From Rhodospirillales bacterium (GTDB taxonomy: Bacteria > Pseudomonadota > Alphaproteobacteria > Rhodospirillales > Shumkoniaceae): a stretch of DNA of 64,000 bases. Shown in pieces: positions 9,946 to 19,971 of this stretch (position 1 is its first letter; the number at the start of each line of letters is the position of its first letter). The DNA is taken from assembly GCA_028281785.1 (NCBI GenBank), contig JANQJG010000073.1:27844-91843 (forward strand). Reading direction: 5' to 3'. Made by a program: the position numbers and the translations under genes. The notes beneath the pieces were generated by a model. The model made no database searches and had not been told where the DNA came from. It saw only the letters and a list, made by a program, of their open reading frames with translations.

Positions 9946-10680
9946 ATGAAAGCCGTTCCGCTGCCAGGGGATCCGCCACCAACGCCTCTGCATGTCGCCA
10001 TCATCATGGACGGCAACGGCCGGTGGGCGGCCGCCCGGGGACTCCCTCGAACCGCTGGTCACAGGCGCGGCGCGGAGACCGCGCGGAGCATCGTCGAGGC
10101 CGCCGTCGAAATGGGAGTCGGCTGGCTCACGCTGTATGGTTTCTCCTCGGAGAACTGGAGCCGCCCACAGTCGGAAGTAAGCGATTTGATGGGGCTCCTG
10201 CGATTTTATCTTCGAAGTGAGGTCGACAAGCTTTTAGAGAGTGGCGTGCGCCTGAAGGTGATCGGGGATCGTAGCCGCTTGGCCGGGGATATCGTCTCCC
10301 TGATCGAGTCGGCCGAGGCGCAGACTGCGGGGAATACCAGGCTTCAACTCATGATGGCCCTCAACTATGGCGGCCGTCACGAGCTTGTCAGTGCGGTCCG
10401 CCGCTTGGCCGAGGCCGTCAAGACCGGCAAGCTGAGGCCGGACGAAATCGATGAGGTTGCCTTTGCCCGCCACCTCTACACCCATGGAATTCCCGATCCC
10501 GATCTCCTGATCCGCACAAGCGGCGAGAAGCGCATCAGCAACTTCCTGCTCTGGCAACTGGCCTACACGGAGTTCGTGTTTGTCGAGACGCTCTGGCCAG
10601 ACTTCTCGAAGGAGCATTTCGCCAATGCCATCAGGGAGTTCCAGGGGCGTGAGAGGCGCTACGGCACAACCGGTCACTGA
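9946..10680 (+). CDS. uppS: Undecaprenyl diphosphate synthase
   Basis: A 244-residue cis-prenyltransferase that makes the C55 lipid carrier for peptidoglycan and other wall polymers. The catalytic aspartate is in IIMDGNGRWA (residue 22). Further conserved pieces are GHRRGAE, LTLYGFSSENWSRP and DLLIRTSGEKRISNFLLWQ. A GTG nine bases earlier overlaps the frr stop and could also start it. I chose the ATG because AGGTGTGAG precedes it at a usable distance. cdsA follows almost directly. Confidence 0.95.
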   Translation: MKAVPLPGDPPPTPLHVAIIMDGNGRWAAARGLPRTAGHRRGAETARSIVEAAVEMGVGWLTLYGFSSENWSRPQSEVSDLMGLLRFYLRSEVDKLLESGVRLKVIGDRSRLAGDIVSLIESAEAQTAGNTRLQLMMALNYGGRHELVSAVRRLAEAVKTGKLRPDEIDEVAFARHLYTHGIPDPDLLIRTSGEKRISNFLLWQLAYTEFVFVETLWPDFSKEHFANAIREFQGRERRYGTTGH

Positions 10681-10696
10681 GCCGGCGGCGAACGGG

Positions 10697-11506
10697 ATGA
10701 TTAAGTCGCGTTTGCTCTCGGCCGCAATCGCGATCCCGCCGACACTTGGGGCTATCTATCTTGGTCCGCCCTATTTCGATCTCTTTGTCCTTGTCGCCGC
10801 TTTCATCCTGCTGTGGGAATGGGTTCGGCTCTGCGGGCGCGGTGTCGTTGAATGGCCGACGATCGTTCTTGCGGCGGTCGTTCCCGGTGCCGTCGGCTGC
10901 GCCATGCTCCTGGGAATTGGATCCGCGATGCTCGTGCTGGCGGCCGGCCTCGCAGCCGCGCTGTTGTTCATCGCCTTGGCGCCGGATGCGCCAAGGCGTT
11001 CGCGCCGGCGCTGGCTGGCGATCGGCGTCCTCTATCTGGGTTTGCCTTGCGTCCTGCTCGTGGAGTTGCGGGGAGATGACGCGGCGGGCCGGGTCTTGCT
11101 GCTATGGTTGTTTGCCGTCGTTTGGGCGGCCGATACGGGGGCTTTCGTCTTCGGCCGTTGGGTCGGGGGGCCGCGGCTCGCGCCCAAGGTCAGCCCCGCC
11201 AAGACCTGGGCCGGGTTCGTTGGAGGCACGGTTTGCGCGGCTGCCGTGGGAGCCGCTTTTACCGGTACGATCGGGCAGGTCGGCGCGAGTCTCCTGGCGG
11301 CGGCCGGCGGCTTGCTGGGAGTCGCTTCGGCGCTTGGCGATCTGCTGGAGTCCTGGATCAAACGGCGGTTTGGTGTTAAGGACGCGGGCGGAATCATGCC
11401 CGGGCATGGTGGTCTCCTGGACCGGGTGGATGGCCTGTTGGCCGCGACGGTGGCCCTCGCGGTTATGGGAGGGCTTGGCGAAGTCGGTTTGTTTGCATGG
11501 TATTGA
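10697..11506 (+). CDS. cdsA: Phosphatidate cytidylyltransferase
   Basis: An inner-membrane enzyme that makes CDP-diacylglycerol from phosphatidate and CTP, the entry to phospholipid synthesis. It has several hydrophobic helices and the CdsA signature near the C-terminus: SPAKTWAGFVGG, then SWIKRRFGVKDAGGIMPGHG followed by GLLDRVDGL. Length from the chosen ATG is 269 residues. A GTG at 10649, inside the end of uppS, would add 16 residues, and the evidence for either start is thin. Its end overlaps dxr by ten bases. Confidence 0.93.
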   Translation: MIKSRLLSAAIAIPPTLGAIYLGPPYFDLFVLVAAFILLWEWVRLCGRGVVEWPTIVLAAVVPGAVGCAMLLGIGSAMLVLAAGLAAALLFIALAPDAPRRSRRRWLAIGVLYLGLPCVLLVELRGDDAAGRVLLLWLFAVVWAADTGAFVFGRWVGGPRLAPKVSPAKTWAGFVGGTVCAAAVGAAFTGTIGQVGASLLAAAGGLLGVASALGDLLESWIKRRFGVKDAGGIMPGHGGLLDRVDGLLAATVALAVMGGLGEVGLFAWY

Positions 11507-12693
11507 CGAAGCAGAAGCCAGCGAAGGAGCCGCGCAGCGTCACCATTCTCGGATCGACGGGTTCGGTGGGGCGCAACACGGTAGATCTGATTCTGCGTCA
11601 CCCCGGGGACTACGTCGTCGAGGCGCTGACGGGGAACTCGAATGTCCCGCTGCTCGCCGAACAGGCGCGCCAATTGCGGCCGAGATTGGCCGTTGTCGCC
11701 AACTCCGACGCCTACGCCGCTCTCAAGGACGAGCTGTCAGGCAGCGGTATCGAAGTCGCCGCCGGGCCGGAGGCGCTGGTGGACGCGGCGAGCCGGCCCG
11801 CCGAGTGGGTGATGGCGGCCATCGTCGGGATCGCGGGACTCCAGCCGACTTTGGCGGCCATCAGGCGCGGCGCCACAGTCGCGCTGGCCAACAAGGAGTG
11901 TCTGGTCTCCGCCGGCGCGGTCATGATGGGCGAGGTGCAGCGGTGCGGCGCGGTTCTGCTTCCGGTGGATTCGGAGCACAACGCGATCTTCCAGGTGCTC
12001 GACCGCAGCCAGGTGGATCACGTCGAGAAGATCATCCTCACCGCGTCCGGCGGCCCGTTCCGGGAGATGGGGCGCGACGCCATGGCCAAGGCCACCTGCA
12101 AGCAGGCTCTCGCTCATCCAAATTGGTCGATGGGGGCCAAGATATCGATCGACTCGGCCACGATGATGAACAAGGGCTTGGAGCTGATCGAGGCCTTTCA
12201 CCTTTTCCCCGTTCCCGAGGAGCGGATCGAGATCCTGGTGCATCCCCAATCCGTCGTTCACAGCTTGGTCGCCTATGAGGACGGGTCCGTGCTCGCGCAG
12301 CTGGGATCGCCGGACATGCGGACGCCCATCGCCTACACCCTGGCCTGGCCGCGCCGAATCGCCACGCCGGCGCCCCGCCTCAGCCTGCACGAACTCGGCA
12401 CCTTGACCTTCGAGGCGCCGGACGCGGAGCGCTTCCCGGCGCTCAATTTGGCGCGAAAGGCCTTGCGATTGGGGGGCAACGCACCCACCATCCTCAATGC
12501 CGCGAACGAAGAGGCGGTCGTCAGCTTTCTCGACGAGCGGATCGGCTTCCTCGATATCGGGGAGGTCGTGGAGGAAACCCTGGCGGGAATACCCTCCCGG
12601 CCCGTGCGGACACTCGAGGACGTGTTCGAGGCGGACGCTGCGGCGCGAGAGTCCGCACGGCGCGCGGTCTCGAACCTTTCAGAGCGACCATAG
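11497..12693 (+). CDS. dxr: 1-deoxy-D-xylulose 5-phosphate reductoisomerase
   Basis: A 398-residue NADPH enzyme that converts DXP to 2-C-methyl-erythritol 4-phosphate, the first committed step of the MEP isoprenoid pathway, which feeds UppS next door. The NADPH site is GSTGSVGRNT (19-28). The metal-binding region is LPVDSEHNAIFQ (about 157), and the substrate loop and ASGGPFRE follow. Length is typical. It overlaps cdsA, indicating translational coupling. Confidence 0.97.
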   Translation: MVLTKQKPAKEPRSVTILGSTGSVGRNTVDLILRHPGDYVVEALTGNSNVPLLAEQARQLRPRLAVVANSDAYAALKDELSGSGIEVAAGPEALVDAASRPAEWVMAAIVGIAGLQPTLAAIRRGATVALANKECLVSAGAVMMGEVQRCGAVLLPVDSEHNAIFQVLDRSQVDHVEKIILTASGGPFREMGRDAMAKATCKQALAHPNWSMGAKISIDSATMMNKGLELIEAFHLFPVPEERIEILVHPQSVVHSLVAYEDGSVLAQLGSPDMRTPIAYTLAWPRRIATPAPRLSLHELGTLTFEAPDAERFPALNLARKALRLGGNAPTILNAANEEAVVSFLDERIGFLDIGEVVEETLAGIPSRPVRTLEDVFEADAAARESARRAVSNLSERP

Positions 12694-12725
12694 TGATCGC
12701 CAAGACAAGGGCCTGAAAACGGGAC

Positions 12726-13838
12726 ATGATCATCATCGACTTCCTCATGGACTGGATCCTGCCGTTCCTGTTCATCCTCACTGTTCTGGTATTTGCGCAC
12801 GAGCTCGGGCACTACTGGGTTGCGCGGCGTTGCGGGGTCCGCGTCGAGGTCTTCTCTATTGGTTTCGGCCCGGAGCTGTTCGGTTGGACAGATCGTCATG
12901 GCACCCGCTGGAAGTTCAGCGCCTTGCCGCTCGGGGGCTACGTCAAGATGTTCGGCGAGCATGCCGAAAGCGAGGAGGAGCGCCCCCTCTCGCCGGAGGA
13001 TCGGAAGGTCGCCTTCACCCATAAAAGCGTGGGGAGGCGAGCGGCAATCGTGGCCGCCGGCCCGATCGCCAACTACGTCCTGGCGATCGTTCTGTTCGCG
13101 GGCATGTTCGCGTTCATCGGCAATCCCAAGCTCCTGGCCGTGGTCGGCAGCGTCGTCGAGGACAGCGCGGCTGAAGAAGCGGGATTCCAACCTGGGGATC
13201 GGATCGTCCAAGTCGCCGGCCAGCCGATCGAGTGGTTCGACGACCTCCGACGCGTTGTCGCTGCAAATCCGGGTGTCGCGGTGGACGTGCGGTTGGTACG
13301 CGGCGACGCGGAGCTGATGCTCACGGCGACGCCGCGGTCGGCGCCGCCGGACGAGGGCGACGCGACCGCTGCCGGCAGAGGCCAGCTTGGCGTTATCGCG
13401 GATTCGACCGAGTTCGGCTATGTCCGCGATGATCCCCTGACGGCGTCATGGCGGGCGGTCCATATGTCCTACGATCTGACCGTGCGAATCCTTGCCTATG
13501 TGGGCGAAGTCGTCGTTGGCCGGCGCTCGGCGGAAGATATTGGCGGCCCGATTCGCATCGCGCATATGGCGGGCGAGATGGCCGAGCGGGGCTTTCGCGA
13601 AGTGATCTATCTGATGGCCGTTTTGTCCGTGAACCTGGGCCTCATCAACCTTTTCCCCATACCGATGTTGGACGGCGGTCATTTGGTATTCTATGCTGCG
13701 GAGGCGATTCGCGGCCGTCCTTTGACCGCGCGAATCCAGGAATATGGCTTGCGATTTGGGCTGCTTTTGGTGTTCCTCATCATGATCTTGGTCATTTGGA
13801 ACGATGTCGTAAATCTGCCCGTCTTTGAAAACATATAA
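12726..13838 (+). CDS. rseP: Site-2 intramembrane metalloprotease RseP
   Basis: A 370-residue zinc protease of the inner membrane that cleaves anti-sigma factors and leftover signal peptides. The zinc motif HELGH is at residues 25-29 in the first helix. A PDZ domain lies around 130-200 (GFQPGDRIVQVAGQPIEWFD). The second metal-ligand motif NLFPIPMLDGGHL is in the C-terminal membrane part. It is shorter than E. coli RseP because one PDZ domain is present, which is usual in alphaproteobacteria. bamA starts 11 bases downstream. Confidence 0.96.
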   Translation: MIIIDFLMDWILPFLFILTVLVFAHELGHYWVARRCGVRVEVFSIGFGPELFGWTDRHGTRWKFSALPLGGYVKMFGEHAESEEERPLSPEDRKVAFTHKSVGRRAAIVAAGPIANYVLAIVLFAGMFAFIGNPKLLAVVGSVVEDSAAEEAGFQPGDRIVQVAGQPIEWFDDLRRVVAANPGVAVDVRLVRGDAELMLTATPRSAPPDEGDATAAGRGQLGVIADSTEFGYVRDDPLTASWRAVHMSYDLTVRILAYVGEVVVGRRSAEDIGGPIRIAHMAGEMAERGFREVIYLMAVLSVNLGLINLFPIPMLDGGHLVFYAAEAIRGRPLTARIQEYGLRFGLLLVFLIMILVIWNDVVNLPVFENI

Positions 13839-13849
13839 CAAGTATTTAC

Positions 13850-16150
13850 ATGACAACTCCCGATTTGAGGTCTTGCTCCCGTCGGTGCGGAAAGGTCCTG
13901 GTCCTGGCCGTGGTGGCCGTTGTGCTCCTTGTTGCGGGGCCGGCCCAGGCCCAACGCCGCGCCATTGTCGAAGAAATCGTCATTGAGGGCACGCAGCGCA
14001 TCGAGCCGGAGACCGTTCGTTCATACATGTTGATTCGCGAGGGCGATCCATACGACCCGGTACGGGTCGACCGTTCGCTCAAGAGTCTCTTCGCGACGGG
14101 GCTGTTTGCCGACGTTTCGCTCGAAAGGCGCGGGAACGCCCTTGTTGTGAACGTCATCGAAAACCCGATCATCAACCGCATAGCCTTTGAGGGAAACAGG
14201 CAGATCGACGACGAGGACCTCGAGGCGGAAGTGCAGCTCCGGCCCCGCGTAATTTATACGCGGCAGAAGGTTCTGTCGGACGTGCAGCGTCTGTTGACGC
14301 TCTACCGGCGGAGCGGACGTTTTGCCGCGACGGTGGTGCCAAAGGTTATCCAGCTGCCTCAAAACCGCGTCGATCTGGTTTTCGAGATCAGCGAGGGCGA
14401 TCAGACGGAGATCCAGGAGATACGGTTTGTCGGCAACCGCGCCTTTAGTGACGGTCGGCTGGAGGAGGTCATTCGAACCCGGGAGACCCGTTGGTATCGC
14501 TTCTTCACCTCCGATGACCGCTATGATCCCGATCGCCTGACCCTGGACCGCGAGCTGCTCCGGCGCTTTTATCTCAGCCAGGGTTATGCGGATTTCCGGG
14601 TGGTCTCGGCGGTTGCCGAGTTGACCCCGGACCGGCAGGATTTCTTCATTACGTTTACCGTCGAGGAGGGTGAGCGTTATCGGTTTGGCGACGTCGATGT
14701 GGATATTGGCCTTCGCGACCTCACTCCCGAGGCCATCTCGGGGGCGATCGAGATCGAACCCGAAGACTGGTACAACGCCGACTCGGTGGAAGGTACGGTT
14801 GACGAGCTGACGGAACTGGTCGGCACGCTGGGTTTCGCATTCGTCGAGGTGAGGCCGAGGATCAATCGGGATCGGACGGATCGAACCATTGATGTCACGT
14901 TCGAGGTAAACGAGGGGCCGCGGGTTTTTGTCGAGCGGATCGACATCGTCGGCAACACGCGTACGGTCGACAAAGTGATCCGACGGGAATTTCGTCTCGT
15001 CGAGGGTGATGCCTTCAACTCCTCCAAACTCGCGCGGTCGCGCCAACGCATTCAGAATCTGGGCTTTTTCGAGACGGTTAACGTGGAGCAGGTCCCCGGG
15101 ACCGAGCCGGACAAAACCATCGTCCAAGTGGAGGTCGAGGAGAAGTCGACGGGCTCGCTGACGATCGGCGCCGGTTTCTCGTCGACCCAAGGACCGTTGG
15201 GCGATGTCACAATCCGTGAAAGGAACCTTCTCGGACGGGGCTACGATATACGTCTTTCGGGAACGCTTGCGGCGCGCCGGAGCCAGATCGACCTCTCTCT
15301 CACCGACCCCTACTTTCTGGATCGCGAGATCGCGGCAGGCTTCGATATCTTCGTGATCCGGGAGGACCTTCAGGACACGAGTTCCTTCGATCTCGACCTC
15401 GCGGGCTTCGCCCTCCGTGGGAGCTACCCTCTGTCCGAACAGCTGCGACAGGGATGGAAGTATACTTTCGAGCAACGCAATATCACCGATGTCGACGACG
15501 ATGCGTCCCGTTTTATCCAGGAGTCGGAGGGAGAAAGCACGCTATCTCAGGTTTCGCATTCTCTCACCTACGATGTTCGGGACAGCCGCTTCAGTCCGAC
15601 CGAAGGGTATTTCTTGCGCCTCTCCAACGATGTCGCTGGCCTTGGCGGAAGCAAGAGGTTCCTTCGCAACCAGCTCAACGGGGCCACCTATTATTCGGTC
15701 GCCGAAGGGTGGGTCATCAAGCTCGCGGGCAGTGCGGGCCACGTATTCGGCCTCGGCGAGGATGTGGATATCGACGATCGCTTCTTCGTCGGCGGCGACG
15801 ATCTCCGAGGCTTCTCCAGGGGCGGCGTTGGGCCGCGGGATGTTGCCACCGACGACGCGCTGGGTGCGGAATGGAAGTATACCGGATCGGTGCAGCTGTC
15901 CTTTCCCATTGAGGCGCCGGCGGAGCTTCCGCTCGTCGGCCGGGTCTTCACCGACTTCGGCAGTGCCGGAGGTCTCGATGATTCGGGCCCCGAGATCGAA
16001 GATACGGGAAGCTTCAGGGCGTCCAGCGGGGTGGGCGTGTCGTGGCTCTCGCCGTTCGGTACGATCGGCGTCGACGTCGCGCTTCCCTGGTTGAAAGAGG
16101 ATTTCGACGATACGGAGACCTTCCGAGTCAATTTCGGTACGAGGTTTTAG
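13850..16150 (+). CDS. bamA: Outer membrane protein assembly factor BamA
   Basis: A 766-residue outer-membrane insertase. It has an N-terminal signal peptide ending near GPAQAQ (about residue 34), then five POTRA domains (each with the pattern of a G-N-R/G-D turn, for example FVGNRAFSDGRL and DIVGNTRTVDKVI). A C-terminal 16-strand barrel follows from about residue 420, with the L6 motif in a segment like DDLRGFSRGGVGPRD. It ends in Phe (FRVNFGTRF), the usual barrel-recognition signal. It lies directly before its periplasmic partner-type chaperone OmpH. Confidence 0.97.
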   Translation: MTTPDLRSCSRRCGKVLVLAVVAVVLLVAGPAQAQRRAIVEEIVIEGTQRIEPETVRSYMLIREGDPYDPVRVDRSLKSLFATGLFADVSLERRGNALVVNVIENPIINRIAFEGNRQIDDEDLEAEVQLRPRVIYTRQKVLSDVQRLLTLYRRSGRFAATVVPKVIQLPQNRVDLVFEISEGDQTEIQEIRFVGNRAFSDGRLEEVIRTRETRWYRFFTSDDRYDPDRLTLDRELLRRFYLSQGYADFRVVSAVAELTPDRQDFFITFTVEEGERYRFGDVDVDIGLRDLTPEAISGAIEIEPEDWYNADSVEGTVDELTELVGTLGFAFVEVRPRINRDRTDRTIDVTFEVNEGPRVFVERIDIVGNTRTVDKVIRREFRLVEGDAFNSSKLARSRQRIQNLGFFETVNVEQVPGTEPDKTIVQVEVEEKSTGSLTIGAGFSSTQGPLGDVTIRERNLLGRGYDIRLSGTLAARRSQIDLSLTDPYFLDREIAAGFDIFVIREDLQDTSSFDLDLAGFALRGSYPLSEQLRQGWKYTFEQRNITDVDDDASRFIQESEGESTLSQVSHSLTYDVRDSRFSPTEGYFLRLSNDVAGLGGSKRFLRNQLNGATYYSVAEGWVIKLAGSAGHVFGLGEDVDIDDRFFVGGDDLRGFSRGGVGPRDVATDDALGAEWKYTGSVQLSFPIEAPAELPLVGRVFTDFGSAGGLDDSGPEIEDTGSFRASSGVGVSWLSPFGTIGVDVALPWLKEDFDDTETFRVNFGTRF

Positions 16151-16153
16151 CGA

Positions 16154-16735
16154 ATGAAACGCAAATGGCTGGCGTGGTGCGCGGCGCTGATCATTCTCGC
16201 TGCACCGCAGGCGGTGGCTGCCCAGGGCAAACCCGTGGATTCTCCAGGCGACTTTCGCGTGGCGGTTATCAACTACCCTATCCTTACGCGCAAGGCGCTG
16301 ATCTTCAAGGATGCGGCCAAGCAGGTCGGGGCCTATCGGATCGCTTTTCAGGAAGCGGTGAAGGCGGCGGACGGCGAGGTTCGGCGGGTCAACGAGGAAC
16401 TTGGGCGCAAGCGGGCCATTCTCGCCCCGGATGCCTATGCGGCCGAGCGCCGCAAGTATGAGGAGCAGGTGGCGCAGCTCAACGCCAACGTGAAGGAACG
16501 GGAACGCGCGCTCAGAGAGATAGAGCAGAGAGCCGAAGAGACGGTCAACAACGCGGTCAAGCAGGTGGTCGACGAATTTGCCAATGAATTCAACGTCGCC
16601 TTGATCATGCGCAGCGAGATGACGGCGTTCTATGCGTCGTCGCTCGATATCACGAATCTCATCGTTGAGCGACTGGACAAGGTGGCCCCGACGGCGAAGC
16701 TGCCCGAAGCTTCGAGCGCGACGGGAAGCCGGTAG
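16154..16735 (+). CDS. OmpH/Skp-family periplasmic chaperone
   Basis: A 193-residue protein with a signal peptide (KRKWLAWCAALIILAAPQA) and a long, strongly helical central region rich in Glu, Arg, Lys and Ala (about residues 55-140), matching the coiled-coil tentacles of Skp. Members bind unfolded outer-membrane proteins on their way to BamA. The start ATG is three bases after the bamA stop. The position between bamA and lpxD is the standard one for ompH/skp. Confidence 0.88.
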   Translation: MKRKWLAWCAALIILAAPQAVAAQGKPVDSPGDFRVAVINYPILTRKALIFKDAAKQVGAYRIAFQEAVKAADGEVRRVNEELGRKRAILAPDAYAAERRKYEEQVAQLNANVKERERALREIEQRAEETVNNAVKQVVDEFANEFNVALIMRSEMTAFYASSLDITNLIVERLDKVAPTAKLPEASSATGSR

Positions 16736-16741
16736 TGAGCG

Positions 16742-17767
16742 ATGGCCGATCCCCGTTTCTTCGCCGCGGCTGGCCCATTCGCCCTTTCGCGTCTTTGCGA
16801 GATCGCCCGGGCCGAATTGGGCGGCGGGGTTGATCCCGAGGCCCATTTTTTCGATGTGGCGCCGTTGGATCGGGCGGGCTCACGGGAGGTCAGCTTCCTC
16901 GACAACAGGCGCTATCTTGAGAGCTTTGTCCGGAGTGAAGCGGGGGCCTGTGTGGTCCATCGAGACCTCGCCGTCCGGGCGCCGGATGGGATGGCTTTGC
17001 TGTTGTCGACGGAGCCCTACCGGGCCTATGCGCGAATCGCTCAAGCGTTCTACCCGGACGTTGTCCCCGAGTCCGGCATTGCCGATGGCGCCTTTGTTCA
17101 CGCGACGGCGCGCCTTGGCGACGATTGCTCGGTGGAACCGGGCGCGGTCATCGGGCCAGGTGCCGAGCTCGGTCGTCGATGCCGGGTTGGCTCGAACGCC
17201 GTGATCGGCCCTGGCGTGGTGCTGGGTGATGACTGCCGGATAGGCCCCTGTGCCTCGTTGCTGTTCTGTTTGCTTGGAAACCGGGTCGTCATTCATGCCG
17301 GCGTGCGGATCGGTCAGGATGGGTTCGGTTTCGCTCCGGGGCCAGAGGCGCATGAGAAGGTACCGCAGCTCGGCCGCGTACTGATCGAAGACGACGTTGA
17401 AATCGGGGCGAACACGACGATTGATCGCGGCTCCGGACCGGATACCGTGATTGGATCCGGAACCAAGATTGATAATCTTGTTCAAATTGCTCATAACGTG
17501 CAACTCGGGTCTGGTTGCATTATTGTTTCACAGGTCGGCATTTCCGGCAGCACGAAGGTGGGGCAACTCGTCATGATGGGGGGGCAGGCTGGCCTTACGG
17601 GTCATCTGAAGATCGGAAGCGGTGCCCGTATTGGGGCCCAGGCGGGAGTCATGCGTGACGTCGATCCGGGAGCGACCGTCATGGGTTCGCCGGCTCAGCC
17701 CGTTAAGGAGTACTGGCGGCAAGTTGCGATGGTTTCCGGACTCGCGAAGAAGAGGAAGGGGAGTTAA
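16742..17767 (+). CDS. lpxD: UDP-3-O-acylglucosamine N-acyltransferase
   Basis: A 341-residue enzyme that adds the second acyl chain in lipid A synthesis. An N-terminal uridine-binding domain (about 1-100) is followed by a left-handed beta helix of hexapeptide repeats (about 105-300, for example [20 protein letters not shown]). The catalytic histidine lies in QIAHNVQLG. It sits with fabZ and lpxA, four bases before fabZ. Confidence 0.96.
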   Translation: MADPRFFAAAGPFALSRLCEIARAELGGGVDPEAHFFDVAPLDRAGSREVSFLDNRRYLESFVRSEAGACVVHRDLAVRAPDGMALLLSTEPYRAYARIAQAFYPDVVPESGIADGAFVHATARLGDDCSVEPGAVIGPGAELGRRCRVGSNAVIGPGVVLGDDCRIGPCASLLFCLLGNRVVIHAGVRIGQDGFGFAPGPEAHEKVPQLGRVLIEDDVEIGANTTIDRGSGPDTVIGSGTKIDNLVQIAHNVQLGSGCIIVSQVGISGSTKVGQLVMMGGQAGLTGHLKIGSGARIGAQAGVMRDVDPGATVMGSPAQPVKEYWRQVAMVSGLAKKRKGS

Positions 17768-17770
17768 CCG

Positions 17771-18238
17771 ATGGATGCCAATAGCGCGACCTCCGCGGTC
17801 ACGGAGCTCGACATCTTGCGGGTCATGGACATGATCCCGCATCGGTATCCGTTCCTGATGATAGATCGGGTTGTCGACATGCACCCGGGCCTAAGCGCCA
17901 TCGGAATCAAGAACGTCACCTACAATGAGCCATTTTTTGCTGGCCATTTTCCGTCTCGTCCGGTGATGCCGGGCGTGCTGATCGTGGAGGCCATGGCGCA
18001 GACCGCGGCGGTGCTGGTCGTGCATACGCTGGGAGCAGACGCCGAAGGGCGGCTGGTCTACTTCATGAGTGTCGAGAGTGCGCGCTTTCGGCGTCCCGTC
18101 ACCCCGGGTGATAGGCTTCTTATTCATGTGGAGAAGCAGCGCAACCGCGCCAACGTCTGGAGGTTTCGGGGGGAGGCAAAGGTGGATGGCGTGCTGGTCG
18201 CCGAAGCGGTCTACACGGCCATGATCATGGACAACTGA
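17771..18238 (+). CDS. fabZ: (3R)-hydroxyacyl-ACP dehydratase FabZ
   Basis: A 155-residue hot-dog-fold dehydratase of fatty-acid elongation, which competes with LpxA/LpxD for hydroxyacyl-ACP. The active site is in [20 protein letters not shown], with the catalytic His in GHFP and the Glu in [21 protein letters not shown] is the usual N-terminal signature. Its TGA is immediately followed by the ATG of lpxA, so the two are tightly coupled. Confidence 0.97.
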   Translation: MDANSATSAVTELDILRVMDMIPHRYPFLMIDRVVDMHPGLSAIGIKNVTYNEPFFAGHFPSRPVMPGVLIVEAMAQTAAVLVVHTLGADAEGRLVYFMSVESARFRRPVTPGDRLLIHVEKQRNRANVWRFRGEAKVDGVLVAEAVYTAMIMDN

Positions 18239-19039
18239 ATGGTCCAAATCCACCCCACCGCCATCGTCGCCGATGGGGCCGAGCTGGGCGAAGACGTTGA
18301 GATCGGGCCCTATTGCTGCGTCGGCGCCGGAACCGTTCTCGAAGATCGTGTCAAGCTGATCGCCCAGGTCGTTGTTGACGGCCGGACCCGCATCGGCGAG
18401 GGCACCCGGGTTTTTCCTTTTGCGTCCGTGGGGCATGAGCCGCAGGACAAGAAATATCGCGGTGAGCCGTCCCGGCTGGAGATCGGACGCAATACCGTTA
18501 TTCGGGAGCACGCTACCTTGAACCCAGGGACACAGGGCGGCGGCATGCTCACCCGCGTCGGCGACGATTGCCTCATTATGATCGGCGCCCATGTCGCCCA
18601 TGATTGCCTTATCGGCGATCACGCCATCCTCGCGAACAACGCGACGTTGGGGGGGCATGTCGAGGTCGGTGACTGGGCCATACTGGGTGGACTTTCTGCG
18701 GTCCATCAGTTCGTTCGGATCGGGCGGCATGCCATGGTGGGCGGCATGTCGGGGGTCGAGCACGATGTCATCCCCTACGGCTCGGTGATGGGGAACAGGG
18801 CGCGGCTGTCGGGCCTGAATGTCGTCGGTCTCAAGCGTCGCGGATTTTCCCGCGAGACGATTCATGCCTTGAGAAACGCTTATCGCCTTTTGTTTGCCCA
18901 GGAGGGCACCATGGCCGAGCGCCTGGAGGATGTGGCCCAGCTTTTCGACGAGCACGAACCTGTCATGGAGATCGTGGATTTCATCCGTGAGAACTCGTCA
19001 CGGGCCATCTGCCAACCCGTCCTGGAAGATGCTGCCTAG
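18239..19039 (+). CDS. lpxA: UDP-N-acetylglucosamine acyltransferase
   Basis: A 266-residue first enzyme of lipid A synthesis. The N-terminal two-thirds is a hexapeptide-repeat beta helix (VQIHPTAIVADGAELGEDVE at the start). The catalytic His is in AHVAHDC and the ruler region lies near GGLSAVHQFVRIGRHAMVGG. The C-terminal helical domain runs to the end. Start and stop are adjacent to fabZ. The next gene is lpxI, 53 bases on. Confidence 0.97.
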   Translation: MVQIHPTAIVADGAELGEDVEIGPYCCVGAGTVLEDRVKLIAQVVVDGRTRIGEGTRVFPFASVGHEPQDKKYRGEPSRLEIGRNTVIREHATLNPGTQGGGMLTRVGDDCLIMIGAHVAHDCLIGDHAILANNATLGGHVEVGDWAILGGLSAVHQFVRIGRHAMVGGMSGVEHDVIPYGSVMGNRARLSGLNVVGLKRRGFSRETIHALRNAYRLLFAQEGTMAERLEDVAQLFDEHEPVMEIVDFIRENSSRAICQPVLEDAA

Positions 19040-19092
19040 ATTGTGCCGTCGCCGGACCTGGCCAGAATCCCCGGCCGGCCGCTTTCTCCATC

Positions 19093-19971
19093 ATGCCAGA
19101 ACGCGCAAGCCCCATGACAGCGCAACCTAAGCTCGGCGTGCTGGCCGGCAATGGGGTCCTTCCGGCCAACATCATCGATCACTGCTTGGCGACCGGCCGC
19201 GATTTCTTCGTCATCGCCTTCGAGGGCCATACCAACCCGGCGATCCTGAAGCCGAGGCGCGGCGCGGGGGTCCCACACGCATGGGTCCGGCTCGGTGCGG
19301 CGGGCGCCGCCATTCGGATCCTCCGGAAAAACGGGGTCGAAGAGCTGGTGATGGCCGGCGGCATTCGGCGTCCATCCTTCGCCAGCCTTCGGCCCGACCT
19401 GTGGACGGCGCGTTTCCTGTTACGCGCCGGCGTCGATTCCCGAGGCGATGACGCCGTGCTGTCGGCCATCGTCTCGGCCTTGGAGGGGGAGGGGTTTCGC
19501 GTCGTGGGAGCCGATGACGTCCTGCCGGAGGTGCTTGCCTCGGATGGCATTTACGGCGCGGTTTCGCCGGACGATCAGGCCCTAGGGGATATCGCACTCG
19601 GAATCGAGGCGGCCAGGGGGATCGGCGCGGAGGACATCGGGCAGGCCGCGATTGTCCGCCGCGGCCAGATCGTCGCGCTGGAGACGGCGGCGGGTACCGA
19701 CGCGATGCTCGCCGATTGTGCCACGAACCGACCCTCGGAGCGCGCCGGAGTTCTGGTGAAGGTCAAGAAGCCGGGGCAGGAAAGGCGGGCGGACCTTCCC
19801 ACGATCGGCGTCAAGACCATCGAGGCGGCGGATCGGGCCGGCCTCGCGGGGGTTGCCATCGAGGCTTTCGGATCTCTCGTGCTCGACCGCGAGGCTGTCA
19901 TCGCGGCCGCTGATGCCGCCGGACTGTTCATCATGGGGGTCGCCACGGACAAGGCGAACGGGACTCGTTGA
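19093..19971 (+). CDS. lpxI: UDP-2,3-diacylglucosamine pyrophosphatase LpxI
   Basis: A 292-residue LpxI-type hydrolase (DUF1009) that makes lipid X, the alphaproteobacterial replacement for LpxH. Visible family segments are LGVLAGNGVLPANI at the N-terminus, MAGGIRRPSFASLRPD, VVGADDVLPEVLA, and the C-terminal KVKKPGQERRADLPTIGVKT. An in-frame ATG at 19114 is an equally possible start, since neither has a clear Shine-Dalgarno. It is the last gene of this run; lpxB, the expected follower, is not here. Confidence 0.93.
   Translation: MPERASPMTAQPKLGVLAGNGVLPANIIDHCLATGRDFFVIAFEGHTNPAILKPRRGAGVPHAWVRLGAAGAAIRILRKNGVEELVMAGGIRRPSFASLRPDLWTARFLLRAGVDSRGDDAVLSAIVSALEGEGFRVVGADDVLPEVLASDGIYGAVSPDDQALGDIALGIEAARGIGAEDIGQAAIVRRGQIVALETAAGTDAMLADCATNRPSERAGVLVKVKKPGQERRADLPTIGVKTIEAADRAGLAGVAIEAFGSLVLDREAVIAAADAAGLFIMGVATDKANGTR

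Noticed and set aside
10746..12278. A 510-codon + strand frame across cdsA and dxr
   Set aside because: It is out of frame with two clear enzymes and shows no recognisable domain.
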